This document shows, in pieces, positions 22,358-31,764 of a stretch of 32,364 bases of DNA. Numbering within the stretch: the first letter of the stretch is position 1; each line of letters starts with the position of its first letter. The DNA is from Gemmatimonadales bacterium UBA2989. GTDB lineage: Bacteria; Gemmatimonadota; Gemmatimonadetes; Longimicrobiales; Gaopeijiaceae. The position numbers were made by a program, and so were the translations under genes. Below the pieces are notes generated by a model that saw nothing but the letters and a program-made list of their open reading frames with translations, made no database searches and was not told where the DNA came from. The stretch spans positions 2,463-34,826 of the forward strand of contig DEAF01000033.1 of NCBI GenBank assembly GCA_002346625.1, given 5' to 3'.

Positions 22358-23650
22358 ATGGGGTACCCCTATAGTCATGATCAAGAAGTTCCGATAATAT
22401 CTAAATATTTGGGAGACCCTGAAGCACGGACCTTAGAAGGGTGGAAGGCCAGGGGGGGATACCAGGCCCTTGAAAAGGCTTTAGAAATAAGCCCTGAAGA
22501 CGTAATCGAAATTGTCAAAGATTCAGGATTAAGGGGACGAGGCGGGGCAGGATTCCCCACAGGTTTAAAGTGGAGCTTCATGCCTAAAGATAAATCTCGC
22601 CCTCACTACCTCTTGTGCAATGCCGATGAATCGGAGCCAGGAACATTCAAGGATCGAGAATTGATTCGCTGGGTTCCGCATTTACTTATCGAAGGATGCC
22701 TCATAGGTGCTTATGCGATAGGTGCAGATCATGTTTACATCTATTGCAGGGGTGAGTTTTTCGAAGCAACTCAGGTATTAGCTCGCGCCGTTGAGGATGC
22801 ATATTCTGCTGGTTTTATCGGTAACAATGTCATGGGTTCTGGGAAAAACATTGATTTAACTGTACACGTTGGAGCAGGGGCTTATATCTGTGGAGAAGAG
22901 ACAGGGCTTATGAATTCCCTAGAAGGACGTAGGGGGGAACCGAGGGTTAAACCTCCTTTCCCAGCTGCCGTAGGGGCTTTTGGGATGCCCACAACAATCA
23001 ACAATGTCGAAACACTTTGTGCTGTTCCTCCGATAGTAAAAAATGGGGGGGAGTGGTACCGGCAGTGGGGAACAGAGAAAAGTCCTGGCACCAAATTATT
23101 TTGTGTGAGTGGACATGTTAATAAACCGGGGAATTATGAGTTGCCTTTGGGATTCCCACTGCACAAGCTCATTTATGAAATTGCTGGAGGTATTCCTGGA
23201 GATCGGTCCTTGAAAGCTGTAATACCCGGTGGCAGCTCTGTTCCTATTCTCTCTGCTCAAGAATGTGAAAATTGTGAACTTTCCTACGAGGGTGTAGAGG
23301 AAGCTGGGTCTATGCTGGGGTGTGCCTCTGTAATAGTGATGGACGAATCCACTGATATTGTCCATCAGGTCATGAGGATGGCCGCGTTCTATGCTCATGA
23401 ATCTTGTGGTCAATGCACACCTTGTCGTGAAGGAACATCATGGGTTACTCAGATACTTAAGCGCATAGAGGATGGTCGTGGTACAGAGGAAGATTTGACA
23501 ACACTTATTGATCTTACAGACCAAATGGTGGGGACCACGATATGTGTTCTTTCAGATTCTGTAGCGGCTCCCGTACAATCATCTATAGTGAAATTTAAAG
23601 ATGAATATGTAGCTATGGTACGTCGTGGAGAAAAACTTGGGATAACTTAG
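22358..23650 (+). CDS. nuoF: NADH-quinone oxidoreductase subunit F
   Basis: NuoF (51-kDa subunit) oxidises NADH, with FMN and the [4Fe-4S] cluster N3. Length is a normal 430 residues. The nucleotide and flavin region shows LRGRGGAGFPTGLKW near 58-72 and NADESEPGTFKDR near 88-100. GAYICGEETGLMNSLEG near 174-190 is also standard. The cluster ligands are C350, C353 and C356 in ESCGQCTPCREG, with the fourth, C396, in TTICVLSD. The whole NADH dehydrogenase module (E, F, G) is encoded in order here. Confidence 0.97.
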   Translation: MGYPYSHDQEVPIISKYLGDPEARTLEGWKARGGYQALEKALEISPEDVIEIVKDSGLRGRGGAGFPTGLKWSFMPKDKSRPHYLLCNADESEPGTFKDRELIRWVPHLLIEGCLIGAYAIGADHVYIYCRGEFFEATQVLARAVEDAYSAGFIGNNVMGSGKNIDLTVHVGAGAYICGEETGLMNSLEGRRGEPRVKPPFPAAVGAFGMPTTINNVETLCAVPPIVKNGGEWYRQWGTEKSPGTKLFCVSGHVNKPGNYELPLGFPLHKLIYEIAGGIPGDRSLKAVIPGGSSVPILSAQECENCELSYEGVEEAGSMLGCASVIVMDESTDIVHQVMRMAAFYAHESCGQCTPCREGTSWVTQILKRIEDGRGTEEDLTTLIDLTDQMVGTTICVLSDSVAAPVQSSIVKFKDEYVAMVRRGEKLGIT

Positions 23651-23654
23651 GATT

Positions 23655-25250
23655 ATGGCTGAAAATACTACTCTTACCATTGATGGAGATAAGATTGCCG
23701 TACCCGCCGGTACTACAATCCTCCAGGCTGCTCAAAGTATTGGGAAAGAAATTTCTCATTACTGTTATCATCCGGGATTGTCGTCACCTGCTATGTGTCG
23801 CCTTTGTCTCGTAGAAGTAGAAGGTGCCCCCAAGCTTCTTCCATCGTGTACGACACAAGTTGCTCAAGATCAAGTTGTTTTTACAAAAAGCGAAAAGGCC
23901 CAAAAGATGCGAACAGGGGTCTTGGAGTTTTATTTGGCCAATCATCCGCTGGATTGTCCCATCTGCGATCAATCCGGGGAATGTGATCTTCAAGATTATG
24001 TTTTTGCGGAGGGCAGGGAACACGGACGAGGCCATGAACCCAAACGTGTTTTGGGTCGCGACGATTTCGGGGGTGATGTCCTTTTTTATGGTGACCGATG
24101 TGTCATGTGCACTCGTTGTGTCAGATTCATGGATGAAATGGAACAAAATTCTCTTTTGGCAGTCGTTGAAAGAGGTGATCGTTCGGTTATTGATACTTTC
24201 TTTGAAAGTGGCCTAGAAGAAGCTAACTGGGCAGGCAACGTTATTGATATCTGTCCTGTAGGAGCACTGGTCTCTAAAGATTTTTTGCATAAAGCTAGAG
24301 CTTGGGATTTAGAGCACACTCCTTCAATCTGTCCCAATTGTAGCCAGGGATGCAATATAGATTTGCACACTCGGGACAATCTCGTACATAGAATAAAGCC
24401 TCGACATAATTCAGAAGTAAATGGTCATTGGATATGTGATTATGGACGAGGAAATTATGAATGGCTAAACCGTGGCGATCGTGTTGAGGCCCCCATGGTG
24501 AGAACAACTGAACAGATTGAGATCACGAGCTGGAATAATGCTATAGAATCTCTTGCCAAATGCCTTGAAGCCAAGAAAGGTGATGTCAGGGCAGTGGTGT
24601 CTCCTTTTTGGCCCAATGAAGATTTGTTTGCGGTTGTAAATTTGTTGGATGTCCTCGGTGGAGGAGATGTGGTTTATCGTTCTGCTAAAACTGAAGAAGA
24701 ACTGATCCTACCGGGATTTAATGGACTTGCTCGCAGAAGAGATTTAGCTCCTAATGTTAGGGGGGCAGACCTAATAGGCTGCAGCCGTGTGGGTGACGAT
24801 TACGGAAGAGGTGGATTAGAAGATGTAATAAATCATACAGGAGTAATTTTAGTCTTGGGGGATCCCCTCGAAGAGATCCCTGAAGATCTAGAATTCAAGG
24901 CGGAGACAATCGTCTATTTGGGAGCCTACATATCAAGTGTGATGAATGCTGCAGATTTTATTCTACCCGTCACTACTTCTATCCAACAAGAAGGAACTTT
25001 TACAAATCACAATGGTCGAGTCCAGCGTTTATGGCCAGCTGTAGACATATTAGGGGCTGCGAGACCAGCATGGTCTGTTTTAGGGGAATTGACCGCTATC
25101 CTTGAAGGTGGCCATCCGTCACTCTCAAAAGTCGATCAAGCATTTCAAGCTCTCGCTAACAGGGTGTCTGAATATGCTGGAATAGCTTACGAAGACCTAG
25201 GAGATCGCGGAGCCCAAATCAATGACACCATATCAGTAATGAAAGATTAA
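23655..25250 (+). CDS. nuoG: NADH-quinone oxidoreductase subunit G (short form)
   Basis: NuoG is the large iron-sulfur subunit of the NADH module. Ligands for all common clusters can be read: N1b at C37, C48, C51 and C65; N5 at H97, C101, C104 and C110; N4 at C149, C152, C155 and C200. C226, C229, C233 and C261 match the extra N7 site, which only some bacteria keep. The molybdopterin-oxidoreductase-like part is short: 531 residues in total against about 780-910 in E. coli or Thermus. Reduced forms exist in other phyla, so I do not call it broken. The frame is intact and ends one base before nuoH. Confidence 0.95.
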   Translation: MAENTTLTIDGDKIAVPAGTTILQAAQSIGKEISHYCYHPGLSSPAMCRLCLVEVEGAPKLLPSCTTQVAQDQVVFTKSEKAQKMRTGVLEFYLANHPLDCPICDQSGECDLQDYVFAEGREHGRGHEPKRVLGRDDFGGDVLFYGDRCVMCTRCVRFMDEMEQNSLLAVVERGDRSVIDTFFESGLEEANWAGNVIDICPVGALVSKDFLHKARAWDLEHTPSICPNCSQGCNIDLHTRDNLVHRIKPRHNSEVNGHWICDYGRGNYEWLNRGDRVEAPMVRTTEQIEITSWNNAIESLAKCLEAKKGDVRAVVSPFWPNEDLFAVVNLLDVLGGGDVVYRSAKTEEELILPGFNGLARRRDLAPNVRGADLIGCSRVGDDYGRGGLEDVINHTGVILVLGDPLEEIPEDLEFKAETIVYLGAYISSVMNAADFILPVTTSIQQEGTFTNHNGRVQRLWPAVDILGAARPAWSVLGELTAILEGGHPSLSKVDQAFQALANRVSEYAGIAYEDLGDRGAQINDTISVMKD

Positions 25251-25251
25251 A

Positions 25252-26523
25252 GTGGATTTGGCACAACCGGTATCTGGGATTCCATTCCTAATAACATCTA
25301 CTATTAAAGTAGCTGTGATGTTTGGGGTGGTTTTCCTCGCTGTCACATATGCCACCCTAGCTGAACGGCGTGTGTCCGCATTCATTCAAGATAGATTAGG
25401 GCCCAATCGTGTTGGCCCTTTTGGTCTTTTGCAACCAATAGCTGATGGGCTCAAAAATCTCTTGAAGGAAGAGTCTTTCCCTAATTCTGCTTCGAGATTC
25501 TATTTTGTTTTAGGCCCCATGTTGGCCATGACTCCAGCGTTGGTAACATTTGCAGTTATTCCTTTCGCAGCACCTCTCCCGACCTCTTGGGGAGTAGTAG
25601 ATATGATCGTAGCCGATGTTCCTATAGGCGTCCTGTATATCCTTGCTCTCAGTTCCTTAGCTGTTTACGGGATCGTCATAGGTGGGTGGGCTTCCAATAA
25701 TAAATATGCCTTTCTGGGTGGGCTTCGAGCCTCAGCTCAAATGGTAAGCTATGAAGTGGCTCTAGGGTTAAGTTTAATTGTTGTCCTAATGCTCACAGGC
25801 AATGTTACACTTACTGAAGTTGTATGGAAGCAGCAGCAATTAGGGCTATGGTATGCGTTCCCGTTGTCTCTTGGGTTTATACTTTTTGTCATCTCAGCAT
25901 TTGCCGAGACGAACCGTCTTCCTTTTGACATGCCAGAAGCTGAATCAGAGCTCATCACGGGATTCCACACGGAATATTCTGCGATAAAATTTTCAATGTT
26001 TTTTATTGCAGAATATGCTCATATGATAACGGCCTCTGCCCTAATGGCAACGCTTTTTCTGGGAGGATGGGATCTGCCAGGGACCTGGGACAATGCTTTC
26101 TGGTATGGGGGTTCACTGATAAGTGGATTTGATGCTCAGGGATCACCCATTATGGCAACGCCAGCTTTATGGAAGACTCTGTTAACCTTTGCTTCCTTCG
26201 TAGCCAAGACGGGATTTTTCGTCCTCTTGTACATTTGGGTTCGTTGGACCCTGCCACGCTTCCGGTATGACCAGGTCATGCATCTGGGATGGAAAATCCT
26301 TCTCCCTAGTGCACTCGCCTATATGATGATCGTGGCCAGCACCATATTAATACTCGATCAGATAGGAATCATCTATGGATTCACTTATGGGCTTGTGCTA
26401 ACAGCTGTTAGTATCTTGTGCACGTTAGCATTTGTTTTTTATCTCGATCGTGGTCGTATCATCGAAGGTGCTGCAGTACAAAAAAATGGAGTTATTAAAA
26501 AAAATCCTGTGGCAGGCAATTGA
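25252..26523 (+). CDS. nuoH: NADH-quinone oxidoreductase subunit H
   Basis: NuoH (ND1) is the membrane subunit that roofs the quinone chamber and links it to the proton channels. The 423 residues contain about eight or nine helices. Key family stretches are ERRVSAFIQDRLGPNRVGP near 38-56, LLQPIADGLKNLLKEE, and the quinone-loop AETNRLPFDMPEAESELI near 218-235, followed by HTEYSAIKF. The start is GTG, one base after the nuoG stop, because the first helix would otherwise be lost. The tail of about 25 residues is basic. Confidence 0.95.
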   Translation: MDLAQPVSGIPFLITSTIKVAVMFGVVFLAVTYATLAERRVSAFIQDRLGPNRVGPFGLLQPIADGLKNLLKEESFPNSASRFYFVLGPMLAMTPALVTFAVIPFAAPLPTSWGVVDMIVADVPIGVLYILALSSLAVYGIVIGGWASNNKYAFLGGLRASAQMVSYEVALGLSLIVVLMLTGNVTLTEVVWKQQQLGLWYAFPLSLGFILFVISAFAETNRLPFDMPEAESELITGFHTEYSAIKFSMFFIAEYAHMITASALMATLFLGGWDLPGTWDNAFWYGGSLISGFDAQGSPIMATPALWKTLLTFASFVAKTGFFVLLYIWVRWTLPRFRYDQVMHLGWKILLPSALAYMMIVASTILILDQIGIIYGFTYGLVLTAVSILCTLAFVFYLDRGRIIEGAAVQKNGVIKKNPVAGN

Positions 26524-26568
26524 AATGTGTCACATGAGATTAATTGTAACTAAATCCAGGGAATCAAT

Positions 26569-27069
26569 ATGGCTGTAACAGTAAAATCCATGCACAGACC
26601 CGATCCTGGGCGTACATCATATTTGAGAGCAGCTCTTAAGGGGATGTTTTTAACTCTCCGTCATATGGTGAGACCGCATAAAATCACACAACAATATCCT
26701 GAAGAACAGACTGAATTGAGTCCACGCTGGAGAGGCACGCATCGCATGGAAGTTCATGCAGATGGTCGGCCTAAGTGCGTTGCGTGTGGATTATGTCCCA
26801 CAGTTTGTCCCGCAAACTGCATACGTCTTATCGGTGGTGAGGACGATCAGGGGAATCGATATCCTATTGTATATGAGATAGATGAATTCCGTTGTATTTT
26901 TTGCGGAATGTGCCAAGAAGTATGTCCTGTTGAAGCTATTCACGTAGGCCGTGATTTCGAAAACGCCGAATATTCCCGCGACCGTTTTGTCTATGACCTA
27001 GACCGTCTTATGAATGCGGACTACCCAGTAACCTTGTTATGGGATCCAGAGGATCAAAAGAGTGAATGA
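26569..27069 (+). CDS. nuoI: NADH-quinone oxidoreductase subunit I
   Basis: NuoI (23-kDa, TYKY) carries clusters N6a and N6b between NuoG and NuoB. Two ferredoxin motifs are intact: C70, C73, C76 and C80 in CVACGLCPTVCP, and C109, C112, C115 and C119 in CIFCGMCQEVCP. The amphipathic N-terminal helices (about 17-40) sit on the membrane. The ATG has AGGGA close upstream, and a 45-base gap separates it from nuoH. Length is 166 residues. Confidence 0.97.
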   Translation: MAVTVKSMHRPDPGRTSYLRAALKGMFLTLRHMVRPHKITQQYPEEQTELSPRWRGTHRMEVHADGRPKCVACGLCPTVCPANCIRLIGGEDDQGNRYPIVYEIDEFRCIFCGMCQEVCPVEAIHVGRDFENAEYSRDRFVYDLDRLMNADYPVTLLWDPEDQKSE

Positions 27070-27105
27070 ATTTTATCTGGGATCAACCAAACGTGAATAT
27101 TAACT

Positions 27106-27627
27106 ATGGTTGAAATCCTTTTTTACGTATTCGCTGCAATTGTACTAGGGGGTGCTTTGGGTGTTGTTATGGGCCGTAACCCAATTACCAGTCTAATGTT
27201 TATGGTTACGAGCCTGGCAGGTATATCTGGTATTTTCGTGCTACTAGGAGCCCATTTTTTAGCAGCAATCCAAATCATGGTTTATGCTGGTGCAATAATG
27301 GTGCTTTTCCTTTTCGTGATAATGCTCTTGAATCTAGGACATGATTATCAGCGAGCTGTTCGAGGATGGGGGATCGTGGTTTTGGGTTTTGCGGTAACAG
27401 GTAGCCTAGGAGGGTTGCTGGCGAAACAACTCAAAGTAGGATCTCAAGAATTTTACAATAATCCTGAAGCAGGCATGGTGATCGATGCCGACCTTTTAGA
27501 GCATGGTGCTGTAGGAGTAATCGCTCATCCTTTGTTTACTGATTATGTCGTTGCCTTTGAGTTAACAGGCATACTCCTTTTTGTAACTATAGTAGGCGCA
27601 ATCGCCTTGGCTAAAAAGAGAGTGTGA
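27106..27627 (+). CDS. nuoJ: NADH-quinone oxidoreductase subunit J
   Basis: NuoJ (ND6) is a five-helix membrane subunit whose third helix takes part in coupling. The 173 residues show NPITSLMFMVTSLAG near 25-39 and the conserved QIMVYAGAIMVLFLFVIML near 56-74, including the Tyr and the bulge-forming Gly. The loop near 105-140 is longer and polar. The stop overlaps the nuoK ATG by four bases. Confidence 0.95.
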   Translation: MVEILFYVFAAIVLGGALGVVMGRNPITSLMFMVTSLAGISGIFVLLGAHFLAAIQIMVYAGAIMVLFLFVIMLLNLGHDYQRAVRGWGIVVLGFAVTGSLGGLLAKQLKVGSQEFYNNPEAGMVIDADLLEHGAVGVIAHPLFTDYVVAFELTGILLFVTIVGAIALAKKRV

Positions 27628-27920
27628 TGTTACCGGAATCACTCATCCTTTCTGCCCTAATATTTGTTATTGGAACGATGGGAGTGATTGTACGTCGTAA
27701 CGTAATCATAATGTTTCTATGCATTGAACTCCAACTCAATGCGGTCAACCTGACCTTCGTTTCTCTTTCTAGGTATCTGGGTATTGATGGTCAGGTTTTT
27801 GTTTTTTTTGTTATGACAGTAGCTGCCGCTGAAGCAGCTGTTGGGCTTGCGATTATTATCTCGATATTTCGCCATTACGGATCGGTGGATGTGGATAATT
27901 TTAGAATGTTAAAGTGGTAA
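27624..27920 (+). CDS. nuoK: NADH-quinone oxidoreductase subunit K
   Basis: NuoK (ND4L) is a three-helix proton-channel subunit. In 98 residues it retains the two membrane Glu residues typical of the family, one in FLCIELQLNAVNL (about residue 36) and one in VAAAEAAVGLAI (about residue 72). The start overlaps nuoJ by four bases, and its last codons overlap the proposed nuoL GTG. Confidence 0.96.
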   Translation: MMLPESLILSALIFVIGTMGVIVRRNVIIMFLCIELQLNAVNLTFVSLSRYLGIDGQVFVFFVMTVAAAEAAVGLAIIISIFRHYGSVDVDNFRMLKW

Positions 27921-30073
27921 GACTCTGGCTTGTGTCGAATATTAATCTGATCCAGGAAACTGGAATTGGAGAAGGCTGGGAACCTCTACTGCCTGGCCTG
28001 ATAATCCTTTTGCCTCTCTTGGGATTTTTCATCAACGGAGTTCTCGCACTCTGGGAAGCGAAAAAATCTGCCGCAATCATAAGAGAGGGCAATGAAGACA
28101 CTACCGCAGGGCTGAACTCTTCCAAGGCTCACAGTTGGCCTGGATGGATAGGGCCAGGAGTAATAGGTGTAGCGTTTGTTCTCACTCTAATCAATTTTGT
28201 GAGAATGTTAGAAGGTGAGGCGAGTGAGCCTATTATTCGCGAATACTGGACCTGGATGGCTACAGGAAGCCTAGAAATTGCTGCAGCTATTCAGATCGAT
28301 CAACTCGCAATAATCATGGTATTGATCATCACTGGTATAGGATTCCTGATCCACATTTTCAGTGTGGGATATATGCATGGAGATCCTGGGTATCCAAGAT
28401 ATTTTGCATACTTAAATCTTTTTATCTTTTTCATGTTAATATTGGTTATGGGGTCTAATTATCCAGTCATGTTTGTTGGCTGGGAAGGTGTCGGATTATG
28501 CTCCTACCTACTAATTGGCTACTGGTTTGACCAAGAAGAAAAAGCATCTGCAGGGAAGAAGGCCTTCATCGTTAATCGAATTGGAGACTTTGGGTTTTTA
28601 TTGGCAGTATTCCTCTTGTTTACAAATTTGGGAACGTTTGATTATGGAAGTATTTTTGCCAGAGGAGAAGAAGTCTTCGAATATGGAGGGCCACTTGTTA
28701 CGACGATAACTCTTTTCTTCCTTTTGGCAGCCGTTGGAAAGAGTGCACAGATACCTCTATATATATGGTTGCCTGATGCAATGGCAGGCCCGACTCCAGT
28801 ATCAGCGTTAATCCATGCGGCCACTATGGTTACGGCTGGTGTCTATCTGGTAGCACGTTCTTCACTTCTTTTTGCAATGGCTCCTGTTAGTAGTGCAATA
28901 GTGGCGGGGATCGGTGTGTTTACAGCTTTTTTTGCAGCCACCATAGCACTCAAGCAATATGACATTAAGAAAGTGTTGGCATACTCAACAGTATCACAAC
29001 TCGGTTATATGTTTTTGGGAGTAGGAGTAGGAGCTTATACGGCTGGCTTCTTCCATCTCATAACCCACGCCTTTTTCAAGGCCCTCCTATTTCTAGGAGC
29101 TGGTGCTGTCATTCATTCTATGCACTATGCGTTACATCAAACGCATAAAGACTGGGATGCTCAGGATATACGAAATATGGGTGGACTTAGGAAATGTATG
29201 CCTATTACGTGGATTACGATGTGGATTGCCACTTTAGCAATTTCAGGGATTTGGCCTTTTGCTGGATTTTTCAGTAAAGATGAAATCATTTGGATGACCG
29301 GATCCATAGCTGGAGCTGATAATGCTCCATATCCAGGTCTCTATACTGTCTATTGGGTGATGGCTCTAGTGACTGCCATGCTCACTGTTATATACATGAC
29401 GCGCCTCATGATTATGGCATTCCACGGTATGAACAGAACAGGAAGTAAAGAGTTTGGGCACCTCCACGAAGCACCTAAGCATATGTGGATACCATTGGTG
29501 GTATTAGCTGTATTTTCAGTCATCGGAGGATGGATCAACGTCAGCAAGGATATCCAACAGTCATTTTTAGGTGGCTTTGGCAACATCCCTATGGCAGGAT
29601 GGCTACACCATTGGCTGGAACCAGTAACTGAATCTGCTCACCATATACAAGAGATTCATTGGGGCGCAATATCCCACTCGGCCCCTCTTGGAGGAGGTGA
29701 AGTTGCATGGGGCGCCCTTTCTACAACGGCAGCCCTTATAGTTTTGATTGTCACGGTATGGATGGTGCGTTCAGATAAAATCTCAGTTGCTACAGAAGAT
29801 TCAGATCCCAGAGGACTATCTAAAGTCATATACAATAAATGGTATGTAGACGAATTCTATGGGCACATTTTCATACGCACTCTTCAAAGATTATCAAAAT
29901 TTGCTTGGCGGATCGTCGATATAAAAATTATCGATAGGTCTGTGGGCATAGTTGCTGGTGGAATGCGAGCATTGGGGTGGTTGGCTAGCCTGACTCAGAG
30001 CGGGCAAGTCAATACATACGCTTTCATATTCACTGTTGGGATACTCCTGATTTTTGGAATTGTGATTTTCTGA
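27914..30073 (+). CDS. nuoL: NADH-quinone oxidoreductase subunit L
   Basis: NuoL (ND5) is the distal antiporter-like proton pump with the long lateral helix. The 719 residues are on the long side of normal. The helix-5 Glu is seen in FVGWEGVGLCSYLLIGYW near 187-204. KAFIVNRIGDFGF follows, and LPDAMAGPTPVSALIHAATMV has the usual pump-channel pattern. The C-terminal part (about 620-719) contains the amphipathic lateral helix and a final membrane anchor. The GTG start overlaps nuoK by seven bases. A second GTG 18 bases later is possible, so the exact start is uncertain. A hydrophilic insertion of about 30 residues near 50-75 separates the first two helices. Confidence 0.94.
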   Translation: MVRLWLVSNINLIQETGIGEGWEPLLPGLIILLPLLGFFINGVLALWEAKKSAAIIREGNEDTTAGLNSSKAHSWPGWIGPGVIGVAFVLTLINFVRMLEGEASEPIIREYWTWMATGSLEIAAAIQIDQLAIIMVLIITGIGFLIHIFSVGYMHGDPGYPRYFAYLNLFIFFMLILVMGSNYPVMFVGWEGVGLCSYLLIGYWFDQEEKASAGKKAFIVNRIGDFGFLLAVFLLFTNLGTFDYGSIFARGEEVFEYGGPLVTTITLFFLLAAVGKSAQIPLYIWLPDAMAGPTPVSALIHAATMVTAGVYLVARSSLLFAMAPVSSAIVAGIGVFTAFFAATIALKQYDIKKVLAYSTVSQLGYMFLGVGVGAYTAGFFHLITHAFFKALLFLGAGAVIHSMHYALHQTHKDWDAQDIRNMGGLRKCMPITWITMWIATLAISGIWPFAGFFSKDEIIWMTGSIAGADNAPYPGLYTVYWVMALVTAMLTVIYMTRLMIMAFHGMNRTGSKEFGHLHEAPKHMWIPLVVLAVFSVIGGWINVSKDIQQSFLGGFGNIPMAGWLHHWLEPVTESAHHIQEIHWGAISHSAPLGGGEVAWGALSTTAALIVLIVTVWMVRSDKISVATEDSDPRGLSKVIYNKWYVDEFYGHIFIRTLQRLSKFAWRIVDIKIIDRSVGIVAGGMRALGWLASLTQSGQVNTYAFIFTVGILLIFGIVIF

Positions 30074-30125
30074 TGGAATGGAGACGGAGGTGTCTACAGA
30101 CCTATGTCATTGATGGAATAATGGC

Positions 30126-31760
30126 ATGCTAAATTTCTTTTCCTATAACGACTGGATACTCCATTCTCTTGTTTGGATTCCAATAGTTGGAATGGTGCAT
30201 GTATTATGGTCTCCTGAAGAACGGGCTAAATATCTAGCCCTAGGATGGAGCACAGTTGTTTTAGTGTTAAGCCTGGGCCTCTGGTGGGCCTATGACCCTG
30301 CTATAAATATCGGAGGATACCAACTCTCAAGCAGCCATTCATGGATCCGACAATGGGGAGCTAGTTATTCTCTAGGAATCGATGGTATCAGTATTTTTTT
30401 AGTGCTACTAACCACATTAACGACACCAATCGCAATCCTGGGATCCTTCAACTACATCACTAAAAAAGAGAAGTCTTTTTATGCTCTGATGCTTCTTCTG
30501 GAATTTGGAGTCATTGGTGTATTTACAGCACTGGACCTCTTTCTATTTTATGTGTTTTTTGAGATGACCTTGATCCCTATGTACTTCATTGTAGGAATAT
30601 GGGGCGGTGAGCGTAGAATTTATGCTGCAGTAAAGTTCTTCCTTTACACTGCTTTCGGGTCACTTCTTATGTTGGTGGCTATTCTCTATCTGTACCTCCG
30701 AGCAAAAACACTGACAGGGGTTCCTTCATTTGCATTTATAGATTTATTTCAAATCTCTCTGTCTCCCACAGAGCAGATCTGGTTGTTTTCAGCGTTCGCC
30801 TTGGCTTTTGCAATAAAGGTGCCAATTTTTCCATTCCACACATGGCTCCCCGATGCACACGTAGAGGCGCCCACACCTGGATCTGTAGTGTTGGCTGCTG
30901 TTCTTTTAAAAATGGGAACCTATGGATTCGTACGTTTTTTGCTCCCGTTATTTCCTGTGGCGTCTCAACATCCTACAGTAGTTATGATTATGATGACCCT
31001 AGGCGTTGTGGGGATAATTTATGCTGCTTGGGTAGCAGCAGTTCAACCAGATGCTAAGAAATTAGTTGCCTATACTTCAGTAGCTCACATGGGATTTGTC
31101 GTTATTGGAATTTTTGCTCTTAACATCAATGGCCTTCAGGGTGGAATGTTGGTTATGATTTCTCACGGCATCTCTACAGGAACTCTATTCCTGTTGTTAG
31201 GAATGCTTTACGAGCGTAGGCATACCCGTGAAATTGAAGATTTCGGTGGCCTAAGCCTTGTAGCACCTTGGTTGGCTACGGCATTTGTTATTACGGCGCT
31301 CGCATCCATCGGCCTTCCAGGTACAAGTGGTTTTGTAGGTGAATTTTTGGCACTCCTGGGGGCCTTTGAGAGTCATCCTGTAATAGGAGGCCTGGCAACC
31401 ACTGGGGTGATTTTCGCAGCATATTATATGCTACCCATGGTTCAACGCATTCATTTTAATCCTCTCGATAAAGATAAAAATTCTAAAATCCAAGACCTTT
31501 CTCGACGAGAGATAATAATTCTGGCACCTATGATTTCTCTTATGATTTGGATAGGGGTTTACCCGACACCCTTCCTAGAGCGCATGGAACCGAGTGTGAA
31601 AGCAATCATCGAAAACGTTGAGGCTTCAACATCTTTAAATGATTCAGAGGACAATAAATATGAAATAATTTCAAGTGTCCCCGAACTTATAATTCATACA
31701 TCTAATATTGATGATAATAAAATTGCTGATCATCTAAATTCTGATGAGACTGTGAATTAA
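30126..31760 (+). CDS. nuoM: NADH-quinone oxidoreductase subunit M (with hydrophilic C-terminal tail)
   Basis: NuoM (ND4) is the central antiporter-like subunit. Fourteen helices can be counted roughly. The key Glu lies in FEMTLIPMYFIVGIWGG near 141-157, and the channel Lys follows in the segment TPGSVVLAAVLLKMGTYGF near 251-269. HTWLPDAHVEAP is the family's pump motif. After the last helix and the YPTPFLERMEPS stretch (from 479), a polar tail of about 45 residues rich in Asp, Asn and Ser extends to residue 544; most NuoM proteins end earlier. The ATG at 30126 follows a GATGGA. The nuoN ATG comes four bases after the stop. Confidence 0.95.
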   Translation: MLNFFSYNDWILHSLVWIPIVGMVHVLWSPEERAKYLALGWSTVVLVLSLGLWWAYDPAINIGGYQLSSSHSWIRQWGASYSLGIDGISIFLVLLTTLTTPIAILGSFNYITKKEKSFYALMLLLEFGVIGVFTALDLFLFYVFFEMTLIPMYFIVGIWGGERRIYAAVKFFLYTAFGSLLMLVAILYLYLRAKTLTGVPSFAFIDLFQISLSPTEQIWLFSAFALAFAIKVPIFPFHTWLPDAHVEAPTPGSVVLAAVLLKMGTYGFVRFLLPLFPVASQHPTVVMIMMTLGVVGIIYAAWVAAVQPDAKKLVAYTSVAHMGFVVIGIFALNINGLQGGMLVMISHGISTGTLFLLLGMLYERRHTREIEDFGGLSLVAPWLATAFVITALASIGLPGTSGFVGEFLALLGAFESHPVIGGLATTGVIFAAYYMLPMVQRIHFNPLDKDKNSKIQDLSRREIIILAPMISLMIWIGVYPTPFLERMEPSVKAIIENVEASTSLNDSEDNKYEIISSVPELIIHTSNIDDNKIADHLNSDETVN

Positions 31761-31764
31761 GCAC

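Noticed and set aside
23784..24216. Long alternative frames within nuoG on both strands
   Set aside because: They overlap the four iron-sulfur motifs of nuoG and contain no recognisable motif themselves.
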